Positions 1 through 5,493 of a stretch of DNA of 6,738 nt are shown piece by piece (position 1 is the stretch's first letter; each line of letters starts with the position of its first letter). This DNA is from Methylophaga sp. (GTDB lineage Bacteria > Pseudomonadota > Gammaproteobacteria > Nitrosococcales > Methylophagaceae). The notes under the pieces are model-generated. The model was not told the origin of the DNA and did no database searches. It saw only the letters and a program-made list of their open reading frames with translations. The stretch spans positions 1 through 6,738 of the forward strand of contig SKGV01000160.1 of the NCBI GenBank assembly GCA_007117275.1, written 5' to 3'. A program made the position numbers and the translations under genes.

Positions 1-788
1 AAGGCGGTGACCAACGCTCTGCCCATAGACACAAGGTAATCAAATGAACGTCCTGTAACTGCAAATAGCAACACCAGTAACAAGCAAAAATGTATGGCGA
101 GTCCAGCAATTACACTAAACACATACAGCCCCACAGCACGGATTTCAGCAAAAAAAGCTTCACCACCGCCTGCTTGCCCAAGTCTCGAAGCAATCAGCGC
201 GAAGATGCCAATGGGGGCAAATACCATAATCCAAGTGACCAGCTTCATCATGGCTTCATTGACACCATCAAAGAAGCTGAAAACAGCTTTAGATCGCTCA
301 CCAATCGTAGTCAGCGCCATGGCAAACAAAATGGCAAAAACGATCAGTGGCAATAGCTGCATGTCACTGGCAGACGCTACCAAGTTTGGCGAAATCATAG
401 ACAGAAAAATATCAGCAACGCCCGTTCCTTGTTTATCAAGAATATGTTCTGGGGTTGCGACGGCACTTTGTGGAATACCTGTTCCTGGCTGGATCAGGTT
501 GACCACCACTAAGCCGATGAATACAGCAATAGCAGTGGTCATTAAGTAGTAAACGACCGTCAGTCCGCCGAACTTGCCCAGCCGTCTGACATCTCCAAGT
601 GCGCCAATGCCTGAAATGACCGATGCAATGATCAGTGGAATGATGGTCATTTTCAGCGCATTCAAAAAAAGCACGCCAAGCCAGTCGATCTGATTAGAGA
701 AATCGGCAAAAAACCAGCCGACAAAAATGCCTGAAATCGCCGCAATTACAATCGCAAATAACAGGTAACCGGCCAGTCGCGCATTCAT
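1..788 (-). CDS. Na+/dicarboxylate (DAACS) symporter, 3' end missing
   Basis: Inner-membrane secondary transporter of the sodium:dicarboxylate/glutamate symporter family, expected to import C4-dicarboxylates or acidic amino acids with Na+ or H+. The gene starts at the ATG at 786-788, with GGAG 7 nt upstream (796-799), and is open for 262 codons to the left edge; family members are about 400-440 aa, so the C-terminal third lies outside. Seen: an N-terminal hydrophobic helix (about residues 7-27), the family-typical LKMTIIPLI at 45-53, further hydrophobic segments at about 75-98, 144-162, 183-201 and 219-245, and a loop with SPNLVASASDMQLLP at 133-147. The visible part ends at SMGRALVTA, just where the family's serine-rich HP1 re-entrant loop should begin, so the substrate-binding half (HP1, TM7, HP2, TM8) cannot be inspected. 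It lies downstream of fabI on the same strand but behind a hairpin, so it is probably transcribed separately. Family call is firm; substrate is unknown. Confidence 0.9.
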   Translation of the reverse strand, partial: MNARLAGYLLFAIVIAAISGIFVGWFFADFSNQIDWLGVLFLNALKMTIIPLIIASVISGIGALGDVRRLGKFGGLTVVYYLMTTAIAVFIGLVVVNLIQPGTGIPQSAVATPEHILDKQGTGVADIFLSMISPNLVASASDMQLLPLIVFAILFAMALTTIGERSKAVFSFFDGVNEAMMKLVTWIMVFAPIGIFALIASRLGQAGGGEAFFAEIRAVGLYVFSVIAGLAIHFCLLLVLLFAVTGRSFDYLVSMGRALVTA

Positions 789-821
789 TGTTTGACTCCA
801 GTGGTTTTTGGTAAGCACATA

Positions 822-851
822 CAAAACAGGGCACTGATATGCCCTGTTTTG
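822..851 (-). terminator. Probable intrinsic terminator after fabI
   Basis: A perfect 12-bp inverted repeat (arms 822-833 and 840-851, loop CTGATA) lies 25 nt past the fabI stop. Read on the minus strand the arm is CAAAACAGGGCA and the stem closes with CCCTGTTTTG, so the U-run needed for termination is contained within the 3' arm, with little U beyond it. The symmetry means it could also slow transcription entering from the left, but there is no plus-strand gene there. It separates fabI from the symporter gene. Confidence 0.75.
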
Positions 852-876
852 CTGTTAATTAGATTAAGTCTTTTGC

Positions 877-1665
877 TTACTTGTCGCCAATACCGACGAT
901 GTTGTAACCCGCATCGACATAGGTGACTTCACCTGTTACACCTGATGCTAGATCTGAACACAAGAACGCAGCGACATTGCCAACTTCTTCGATGGTGACA
1001 TTTCGACGTAGTGGTGAGTTTCGCTCGCCATAGGCCAGCATTTTGCCAAAATCGCCAATGCCGGCTGCTGCGAGTGTTTTAATAGGCCCTGCAGACACCG
1101 CGTTGACTCTAATGCCCTCTGGGCCGAGCGAATAAGCCATGTAACGAACATTGGCTTCCAATGCTGCTTTGGCAATACCCATGACATTGTAATTATCAAT
1201 GGCGCGAACCGCGCCAAGGTAGCTCAGAGTCAACAGTGAGCCGTTGCGACCGGCCATCATGGCTTTTCCGGCTTTGGCAAGTGCTGTAAAGCTATAGGCA
1301 CTGATGTCATTTGCCATTGAAAAACCCTCACGAGTCACACTGTCAACATAGGCCCCCTGAAGTTGTTCGCGAGGCGCAAATGCGACTGAGTGAATAATGA
1401 TGTCCAGTCCATCCCAATGCTTGCCAAGCTGTTCAAAGACCGCATTGATTTGCTCATCGCTGCCGACATCACACGGGAAAAGCAAGGCGGGATCCGAATG
1501 GCATTCTTCGGCTATTTTCTCAACGCGTGACTTTAACTTTTCGTTCTGAAATGTAAATGCCAGTTCAGCACCTTCACGTGCCATGGCGTGTGCAATACCG
1601 GCAGCGATTGAACGATTACTGGCAACACCTACGATTAAGGCGCGTTTACCTTGAAGAAATGCCAT
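877..1665 (-). CDS. fabI: Enoyl-[acyl-carrier-protein] reductase [NADH] FabI
   Basis: Catalyses the last step of each fatty-acid elongation cycle in the cytoplasm, reducing trans-2-enoyl-ACP to acyl-ACP with NADH (type II fatty acid synthesis). The 262 aa match the usual FabI length. It is a short-chain dehydrogenase/reductase Rossmann protein: cofactor loop [13 protein letters not shown] at 13-25, LLFPCDV at 61-67, HSVAFAP at 92-98, SYLGA at 148-152, and the catalytic pair Tyr159/Lys166 in the FabI-type Y-x6-K motif (YNVMGIAK) with Tyr149 ahead of it. [13 protein letters not shown] at 188-200 is the typical region before the mobile substrate-binding loop. The start ATG (1663-1665) has AGGAG about 6 nt upstream. 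The position equivalent to E. coli Gly93, where triclosan-resistance changes are known, is Ala95; alanine there also occurs in other natural FabI proteins. The gene is divergent from the yceI-leu operon and appears monocistronic given the hairpin downstream. Identification is very secure. Confidence 0.98.
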   Translation of the reverse strand: MAFLQGKRALIVGVASNRSIAAGIAHAMAREGAELAFTFQNEKLKSRVEKIAEECHSDPALLFPCDVGSDEQINAVFEQLGKHWDGLDIIIHSVAFAPREQLQGAYVDSVTREGFSMANDISAYSFTALAKAGKAMMAGRNGSLLTLSYLGAVRAIDNYNVMGIAKAALEANVRYMAYSLGPEGIRVNAVSAGPIKTLAAAGIGDFGKMLAYGERNSPLRRNVTIEEVGNVAAFLCSDLASGVTGEVTYVDAGYNIVGIGDK

Positions 1666-1671
1666 GTTGCT

Positions 1672-1676
1672 CTCCT
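1672..1676 (-). promoter_or_regulatory. fabI ribosome binding site
   Basis: AGGAG on the minus strand, 6 nt before the fabI ATG. It supports the chosen start, which also matches the conserved N-terminus MxFLxGKR of FabI. Confidence 0.85.
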
Positions 1677-1689
1677 GAATACGAAAAAT

Positions 1690-1718
1690 TCTATAAAGCT
1701 ACCGTATTTTGCTGGCAT
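1690..1718 (-). promoter_or_regulatory. Candidate sigma-70 promoter of fabI
   Basis: On the minus strand, ATGCCA (1713-1718) could serve as the -35 and TATAGA (1690-1695) as the -10, separated by 17 bp; each matches the consensus at 4 of 6 positions. TAGAAT at 1688-1693 is an alternative -10 with a less favourable 19-bp spacing. Its position, starting about 25 bp upstream of the fabI ATG, fits a short leader. Inferred from sequence only. Confidence 0.4.
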
Positions 1719-1754
1719 CTGGAAGCCTGTGTGTATTCCAATCTGTATCTGGAA
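1717..1754. repeat. Cluster of TGGAA/TTCCA half-sites upstream of fabI
   Basis: ATCTGGAA occurs twice in direct orientation at 1717-1724 and 1747-1754, exactly 30 bp apart, and an inverted TTCCA lies between them at 1736-1740. The first copy touches the candidate fabI -35 and the others lie farther upstream. The 30-bp period would put the two direct copies on the same face of the helix. It may be an operator for fabI control; the regulator cannot be named, and chance is possible with motifs this short. Confidence 0.3.
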
Positions 1755-2005
1755 CAATGAATCTGCTGCATCGTGTATGGATTTTCCTTCTTATTCGGTA
1801 GAATGTGACGGATTTATTTTGAATATCAGGCTCGACTGGGGTGTTCTTTGTGGCGAGATTTGCGGACACAAAAGTTCCAGCTGCAACGGTCAACGCCGAG
1901 CGTCGCGCCACACAGTCCTGCGTAGAAATTGATCAATGCAATGATTCACCAAACGAACATAGCTGCTGTGTAAATGAACTGATGCGCGAAAATACAGCCT
2001 TAGAC

Positions 2006-2024
2006 ACAGAGGCGAACCCTCTGT
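2006..2024 (+). promoter_or_regulatory. Stem-loop in the yceI leader
   Basis: Perfect 7-bp inverted repeat: ACAGAGG (2006-2012), loop CGAAC, CCTCTGT (2018-2024). It ends 11 nt before the AAGGAG ribosome binding site of yceI and has no U-run after it, so it does not look like an intrinsic terminator. It could stabilise the 5' end of the operon mRNA or affect translation of its first gene; this is inference. Confidence 0.4.
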
Positions 2025-2035
2025 AACCAAAAATT

Positions 2036-2041
2036 AAGGAG
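2036..2041 (+). promoter_or_regulatory. yceI ribosome binding site
   Basis: AAGGAG, 6 nt before the ATG at 2048. It is one of the two strongest ribosome binding sites in the plus-strand gene set, together with that of fimV, and fixes the yceI start. Confidence 0.85.
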
Positions 2042-2047
2042 CGAACA

Positions 2048-2647
2048 ATGATTCAAAGAAAAACTTTGGCACAACTGTTAGCATTCACCTTCGCCGGCCT
2101 GATGTCTGCCATCACATTGGCCTCAGACTGGCAGCTCGATAACAATACATCACGACTGAGCTTTGTCTCGACAAAAGCAATTCATGTCGCTGAAGTAGGG
2201 CAGTTCAGAAGGTTTAACGGCACTATTAGCGAGTCAGGTGATGTTGAAATACAGTTTGATTTGAGCAGTGTTGATACCCATGTCGACCTGCGTGATGACA
2301 GAATGCGCGAGATGTTATTCAATGTGGATGAGTTTGCCACCGCTCGGCTGACAGCAAGTGTAGATACCAGCGTCATCGTTAACTTGGCGGTGGGAGAGAG
2401 CATTACCCACAGCATGGTTGCTACCCTCGATTTGCATGGCAATCAGCAAAATGTTGCGATGGAAGTATTGATCAGCAGGCTTTCAGATCAACGTATTCTG
2501 GTTAATTCTGCACACCCAGTGTTGCTGAATGTGGCCGATTTTGATCTGGTCCAAGGGGTCGAACGCCTTCGCGATGTGGTGGGCTTGCCAAACATCAGTC
2601 ATGCCGTTCCAATCACCTTTTACATGACATTCAATACGACGCATTAA
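2048..2647 (+). CDS. Secreted YceI-family protein
   Basis: A 199-aa exported protein of the YceI family, whose lipocalin-like beta-barrels bind long lipids such as polyisoprenoids in known structures; the physiological role of most members is unclear. Seen: a signal peptide at residues 1-25 (basic MIQRK, hydrophobic core, likely cleavage after TLA), then the family-typical opening DWQLDNNTSRLSFVSTK at 27-43, GQFRRFNGTI at 51-60, VEIQFDLSSVDTHVDLRDDRM at 66-86 with the family's typical change to MLFNVDEFATA at 89-99, and a C-terminal half of alternating beta-strands. A mature periplasmic protein of about 174 aa is expected. No lipobox cysteine or membrane anchor is seen, and the protein contains no cysteine. 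It is the first gene of the likely operon, ending 24 bp before leuD; it has no known link to leucine synthesis, so this placement is noteworthy. Family call is good; function is unknown. Confidence 0.88.
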   Translation: MIQRKTLAQLLAFTFAGLMSAITLASDWQLDNNTSRLSFVSTKAIHVAEVGQFRRFNGTISESGDVEIQFDLSSVDTHVDLRDDRMREMLFNVDEFATARLTASVDTSVIVNLAVGESITHSMVATLDLHGNQQNVAMEVLISRLSDQRILVNSAHPVLLNVADFDLVQGVERLRDVVGLPNISHAVPITFYMTFNTTH

Positions 2648-2671
2648 TTACAAAAATGAGTAACAGTAGAC

Positions 2672-3310
2672 ATGCAAAAATTTTCGGTTGAGACGGGTAT
2701 CGTCATTCCGCTAGACAGACCCAATGTCGATACGGATGCCATCATTCCCAAGCAGTTTCTCAAATCAATCAAGCGCAGTGGTTTCGGCCCCAACCTGTTT
2801 GATGAATGGCGATATCTGGATTATGGCGAGCCCGGGCAGGCCTGTGCCGGGCGGCCCATTAATCCTGACTTTGTACTTAATCAGGCACGTTTTCAGGGCG
2901 GAACGATTCTGCTGGCCAGAGAAAACTTTGGTTGTGGTTCCAGCCGTGAGCATGCTGTCTGGGCACTCGCAGATTTTGGCATACGCGTGGTGATTGCGCC
3001 GACATTTGCAGATATCTTTTTCAGCAACACCAGCAAGAACGGTATTTTGGCGATACGGCTTGATCAAGCAATCGTCGATGAATTGTTTGGGATGGTCGAA
3101 CACCATGAAGGCTTCACACTTAGGGTAAATCTACCCTCACAGACGATTGCGTATCCAGATGGCAAAAGCGTCAGCTTTGAGGTGGATCCATTCAAGAAAC
3201 ACTGCTTAATCGAAGGGCTTGATGATATTGGTTTGACGCTGCAACACACTGACGAAATCAAAGCCTACGAGCAACACCGCCGCGCCAATGCGCCGTGGCT
3301 GTTCAGTTAA
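2672..3310 (+). CDS. leuD: 3-isopropylmalate dehydratase small subunit LeuD
   Basis: Small (swivel-domain) subunit of isopropylmalate isomerase, which converts 2-isopropylmalate to 3-isopropylmalate in leucine biosynthesis. It works only as a complex with LeuC, which carries the 4Fe-4S cluster and is not in this window. The 212 aa fit the bacterial LeuD length (about 200). Seen: [15 protein letters not shown] at 17-31, FDEWRY at 43-48, and the family hallmark [15 protein letters not shown] at 85-99, whose Ser and Arg residues bind the substrate carboxylates; then [17 protein letters not shown] at 103-119. The start ATG gives the standard N-terminus but has no clear ribosome binding site in the 24 bp after yceI, so translation may depend on coupling or on an A/U-rich leader. 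The gene lies 24 bp before leuB. Identification is very secure. Confidence 0.97.
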   Translation: MQKFSVETGIVIPLDRPNVDTDAIIPKQFLKSIKRSGFGPNLFDEWRYLDYGEPGQACAGRPINPDFVLNQARFQGGTILLARENFGCGSSREHAVWALADFGIRVVIAPTFADIFFSNTSKNGILAIRLDQAIVDELFGMVEHHEGFTLRVNLPSQTIAYPDGKSVSFEVDPFKKHCLIEGLDDIGLTLQHTDEIKAYEQHRRANAPWLFS

Positions 3311-3334
3311 TTTTCTTTATTTTCAACAAGCAGA

Positions 3335-4411
3335 ATGACAATGACAAAAAAAATAGCAGTATTGGCGGGGGATGGTATTGGCCCGGAAATCGTTGCCGAA
3401 GCCGTCAAAATCTTGGAAGCACTCCGCGCAGAGGGCTTGGATATCAGTTTGGAATACGGCCTGGTTGGCGGCGCTGCTTATGATGAAACGGGCACGCCAC
3501 TACCAGATGCCACGCTCAGTCTGGCCAAATCTGCAGATGCAATTTTGCTGGGTGCTGTGGGTGGCTACAAATGGGAATCGTTAGACATTAGTGTTCGCCC
3601 GGAAAAAGGCCTACTGGGATTGCGTTCTGAATTGAATTTGTTCGCTAATCTGCGCCCAGCGATCTTATATCCACAACTTGCCGATGCGTCGACACTTAAG
3701 CCTGAGGTAGTCTCTGGCCTGGATCTGATGATCGTGCGTGAATTGACCGGCGGCATATACTTTGGTCAACCGAGAGGTATTCGTGTTCTTGAGAACGGTG
3801 AAAAACAGGGTTTTAACACCTTGATATACCGTGAAAGCGAAATCGAACGCATCGCTAAAGTGGCTTTTGAGATTGCCGGTAAACGTCAGGGACGCGTGTG
3901 TTCTGTAGACAAGGCCAACGTCTTAGAATCTACCGAACTATGGCGTGAGACCGTGACGACTGTGGCTGAAGATTACCCGGATATTCAGCTCAGCCATATG
4001 TATGTTGATAATGCAGCCATGCAATTAGTGCGTGCGCCCAAACAGTTTGATGTCATGGTAACCACCAATATGTTCGGCGATATTCTGTCTGATTGTGCCT
4101 CGATGTTGACCGGGTCAATTGGCATGTTGCCATCGGCATCGCTGGATGAAAACAGCAAGGGCATGTACGAACCTATTCACGGTTCAGCCCCGGACATAGC
4201 AGGTGAAAATATTGCAAATCCGCTAGCCACCATTTTGTCAGTAGCGATGATGCTACGCTACACACTCAATGAACCCGTGTTGGCAGACCGTGTAGAATTA
4301 GCCGTCAGTCGCGTGCTCGACCAAGGTCTGCGCACTGCAGACATTCATTCTGAAGGCATGCAAAAAGTGTCCACATCAGAAATGGGCGACGCAGTCATTG
4401 CGGCGCTGTAA
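3335..4411 (+). CDS. leuB: 3-isopropylmalate dehydrogenase LeuB
   Basis: NAD-dependent oxidative decarboxylation of 3-isopropylmalate to 2-oxoisocaproate, the third step of leucine biosynthesis, in the cytoplasm. At 358 aa it is the usual length. Seen: AGDGIGPEI at 11-19, LLGAVGG at 71-77, substrate arginines Arg97, Arg107 and Arg135 (in [13 protein letters not shown] and [10 protein letters not shown]), catalytic Tyr142 and Lys193 (SVDKANVL), the metal-binding aspartates Asp225 (YVDNAAMQL), Asp249 and Asp253 in the dehydrogenase signature [19 protein letters not shown], and the NAD-binding [14 protein letters not shown] at 283-296. Two in-frame ATG codons (3335 and 3341) are both possible; neither has a good ribosome binding site, the leader being A/U-rich. 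It follows leuD by 24 bp and precedes asd by 29 bp. Identification is very secure; the exact start is uncertain by two codons. Confidence 0.97.
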   Translation: MTMTKKIAVLAGDGIGPEIVAEAVKILEALRAEGLDISLEYGLVGGAAYDETGTPLPDATLSLAKSADAILLGAVGGYKWESLDISVRPEKGLLGLRSELNLFANLRPAILYPQLADASTLKPEVVSGLDLMIVRELTGGIYFGQPRGIRVLENGEKQGFNTLIYRESEIERIAKVAFEIAGKRQGRVCSVDKANVLESTELWRETVTTVAEDYPDIQLSHMYVDNAAMQLVRAPKQFDVMVTTNMFGDILSDCASMLTGSIGMLPSASLDENSKGMYEPIHGSAPDIAGENIANPLATILSVAMMLRYTLNEPVLADRVELAVSRVLDQGLRTADIHSEGMQKVSTSEMGDAVIAAL

Positions 4412-4431
4412 AAAAAACAATTCAGAAAATC

Positions 4432-4436
4432 AGGTG
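4432..4436 (+). promoter_or_regulatory. asd ribosome binding site
   Basis: AGGTG (followed by AAAA) ends 4 nt before the GTG at 4441. It decides for that GTG start, since no ATG precedes the conserved VDIAVVGATGAVG segment in this frame after the leuB stop. Confidence 0.65.
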
Positions 4437-4440
4437 AAAA

Positions 4441-5463
4441 GTGACTAAAAAAGTTGATATTGCTGTCGTAGGTGCTACAGGGGCAGTCGGTGAGGCGATG
4501 CTGGAGATTTTGCACCAGCGTCAGTTTCCGGTCGGTAAAATCTACGCATTGGCAAGTGAACGCTCAGCCGGAAGTGCTGTGAGCTATGGTAATAAATCAC
4601 TCATTGTTGAGGATTTGGCGACCTTCGATTTCAGCAAGGTTCAGGTCGGTTTGTTCTCACCTGGCGCCAGCGTTTCAGCAGAATATGCGCCCAAGGCGGC
4701 CGCGGCCGGGTGTGTCGTCATAGATAATACCTCACAGTTCCGCTATGACGATGATGTTCCACTGGTTGTCCCTGAAGTGAATGCCGAGGCTATTGCAGAT
4801 TATAAACAGCGTGGCATCATCGCCAATCCTAATTGCTCGACCATACAAATGCTGGTCGCACTCAAACCCATCCATGATGCTGTGTCCATCAGCCGAATCA
4901 ACGTGTGCACCTATCAGGCGGTATCGGGCAGTGGCCGGCCAGCTATGGATGAACTGGCTCAGCAGACTGCTGCCTTGTTGAATGGCAGACCGGTTGAAGC
5001 TGAGGTCTATCCAAAACAAATCGCCTTTAATGTGTTACCCCAAATTGATGTTTTCATGGACAACGGCTACACCAAAGAAGAAATGAAAATGGTCTGGGAA
5101 ACCAGAAAAATCATGGGCGATCAGCGAATTCTGGTGAATCCAACCGCAGTCAGAGTCCCGGTGTTTTTTGGCCATTCAGAAGCACTGCACATTGAAACAC
5201 GCGATAAAATCACCGTAGATCAGGCAAGGGAATTGCTCAGCAATGCCCCCGGGGTTGTTTTGCTGGATGATCGTAAGGATGGTGGCTATCCAACGGCCGT
5301 CACAGAGGCCTCAGGTAAAGATGCCGTGTATGTGGGACGTATCCGTGAAGATATCTCACATAGCAATGGATTGAACCTATGGGTTGTTGCCGATAATGTT
5401 CGTAAAGGTGCTGCGCTCAATAGTGTTCAAATTGCTGAAGTGCTGGTAGAGAAGTACATTTAA
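4441..5463 (+). CDS. asd: Aspartate-semialdehyde dehydrogenase (GTG start)
   Basis: Reduces L-aspartyl-4-phosphate to aspartate 4-semialdehyde with NADPH, the branch point to lysine/diaminopimelate, threonine and methionine. The 340 aa follow the shorter Asd subtype rather than the roughly 370-aa E. coli type. Seen: Rossmann motif GATGAVG at 11-17, SPGASVSAEYAPKAAAAG at 73-90, DNTSQFR at 95-101, nucleophile Cys132 in NPNCSTIQ, Gln159 in TYQAVSGSGRPAMDEL, substrate-binding Arg238 (AVRVPV) and the acid/base His245 (GHSEA). All expected catalytic residues are present, so this is a working enzyme and not a degenerate Usg-like paralog. The start is a GTG with AGGTG ahead. It sits between leuB (29 bp) and fimV (30 bp), as in the Pseudomonas leuB-asd-fimV region, though there a long Asd plus a short paralog are found. 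Identification is very secure. Confidence 0.96.
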   Translation: MTKKVDIAVVGATGAVGEAMLEILHQRQFPVGKIYALASERSAGSAVSYGNKSLIVEDLATFDFSKVQVGLFSPGASVSAEYAPKAAAAGCVVIDNTSQFRYDDDVPLVVPEVNAEAIADYKQRGIIANPNCSTIQMLVALKPIHDAVSISRINVCTYQAVSGSGRPAMDELAQQTAALLNGRPVEAEVYPKQIAFNVLPQIDVFMDNGYTKEEMKMVWETRKIMGDQRILVNPTAVRVPVFFGHSEALHIETRDKITVDQARELLSNAPGVVLLDDRKDGGYPTAVTEASGKDAVYVGRIREDISHSNGLNLWVVADNVRKGAALNSVQIAEVLVEKYI

Positions 5464-5475
5464 GGCTTCTGTGAC

Positions 5476-5483
5476 TAAGGAGG
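5476..5483 (+). promoter_or_regulatory. fimV ribosome binding site
   Basis: TAAGGAGG, a strong match to the anti-Shine-Dalgarno sequence. It stands 7 nt before a GTG at 5491 and 10 nt before the adjacent ATG at 5494, so either codon could start fimV; the difference is one residue. Confidence 0.8.
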
Positions 5484-5493
5484 GAGAGCAGTG

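Larger units (their letters stand above)
1666..2047. other. Divergent intergenic region between fabI and yceI
   Basis: These 382 bp hold the control regions of two divergent units. At the left are the fabI ribosome binding site and candidate promoter and three TGGAA/TTCCA half-sites. At the right are a stem-loop (2006-2024) and the yceI ribosome binding site. I find no strong plus-strand promoter: the best is a weak extended -10 (TGTGTAAAT, 1967-1975) with a poor TTCACC 19 bp upstream. A perfect 8-bp palindrome TTGATCAA lies at 1929-1936, too short to assign to a regulator. Open frames in both directions here (for example 1841-2026 plus, 1699-1911 minus) lack a clear ribosome binding site and resemble no family I know. 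There is no leucine-rich leader peptide of the kind used for leu operon attenuation. Confidence 0.6.

Noticed and set aside
94..549. Plus-strand open frame of 151 codons
   Set aside because: It is antisense to the symporter gene, whose minus-strand frame gives clear family motifs and hydrophobic helices.
1699..1911. Minus-strand GTG frame of 70 codons upstream of fabI
   Set aside because: No ribosome binding site, no recognisable domain, and it would cover the candidate fabI promoter.
1651..1932. Plus-strand open frame of 93 codons across the fabI start and intergenic region
   Set aside because: It overlaps the fabI 5' end, lacks a ribosome binding site, has erratic composition and matches no family I know.
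1929..1936. TTGATCAA palindrome as a possible FNR/Anr site
   Set aside because: The FNR-type box needs TTGAT and ATCAA separated by four bases; here the halves overlap, so it does not fit.
1666..2047. Leucine attenuator or T-box type leader for the leu genes
   Set aside because: No short peptide with consecutive Leu codons, no terminator hairpin with U-run, and no T-box-like conserved elements were seen.
2765..3106. Minus-strand open frame of 113 codons inside leuD
   Set aside because: It is antisense to a clearly conserved LeuD and shows no motifs of its own.
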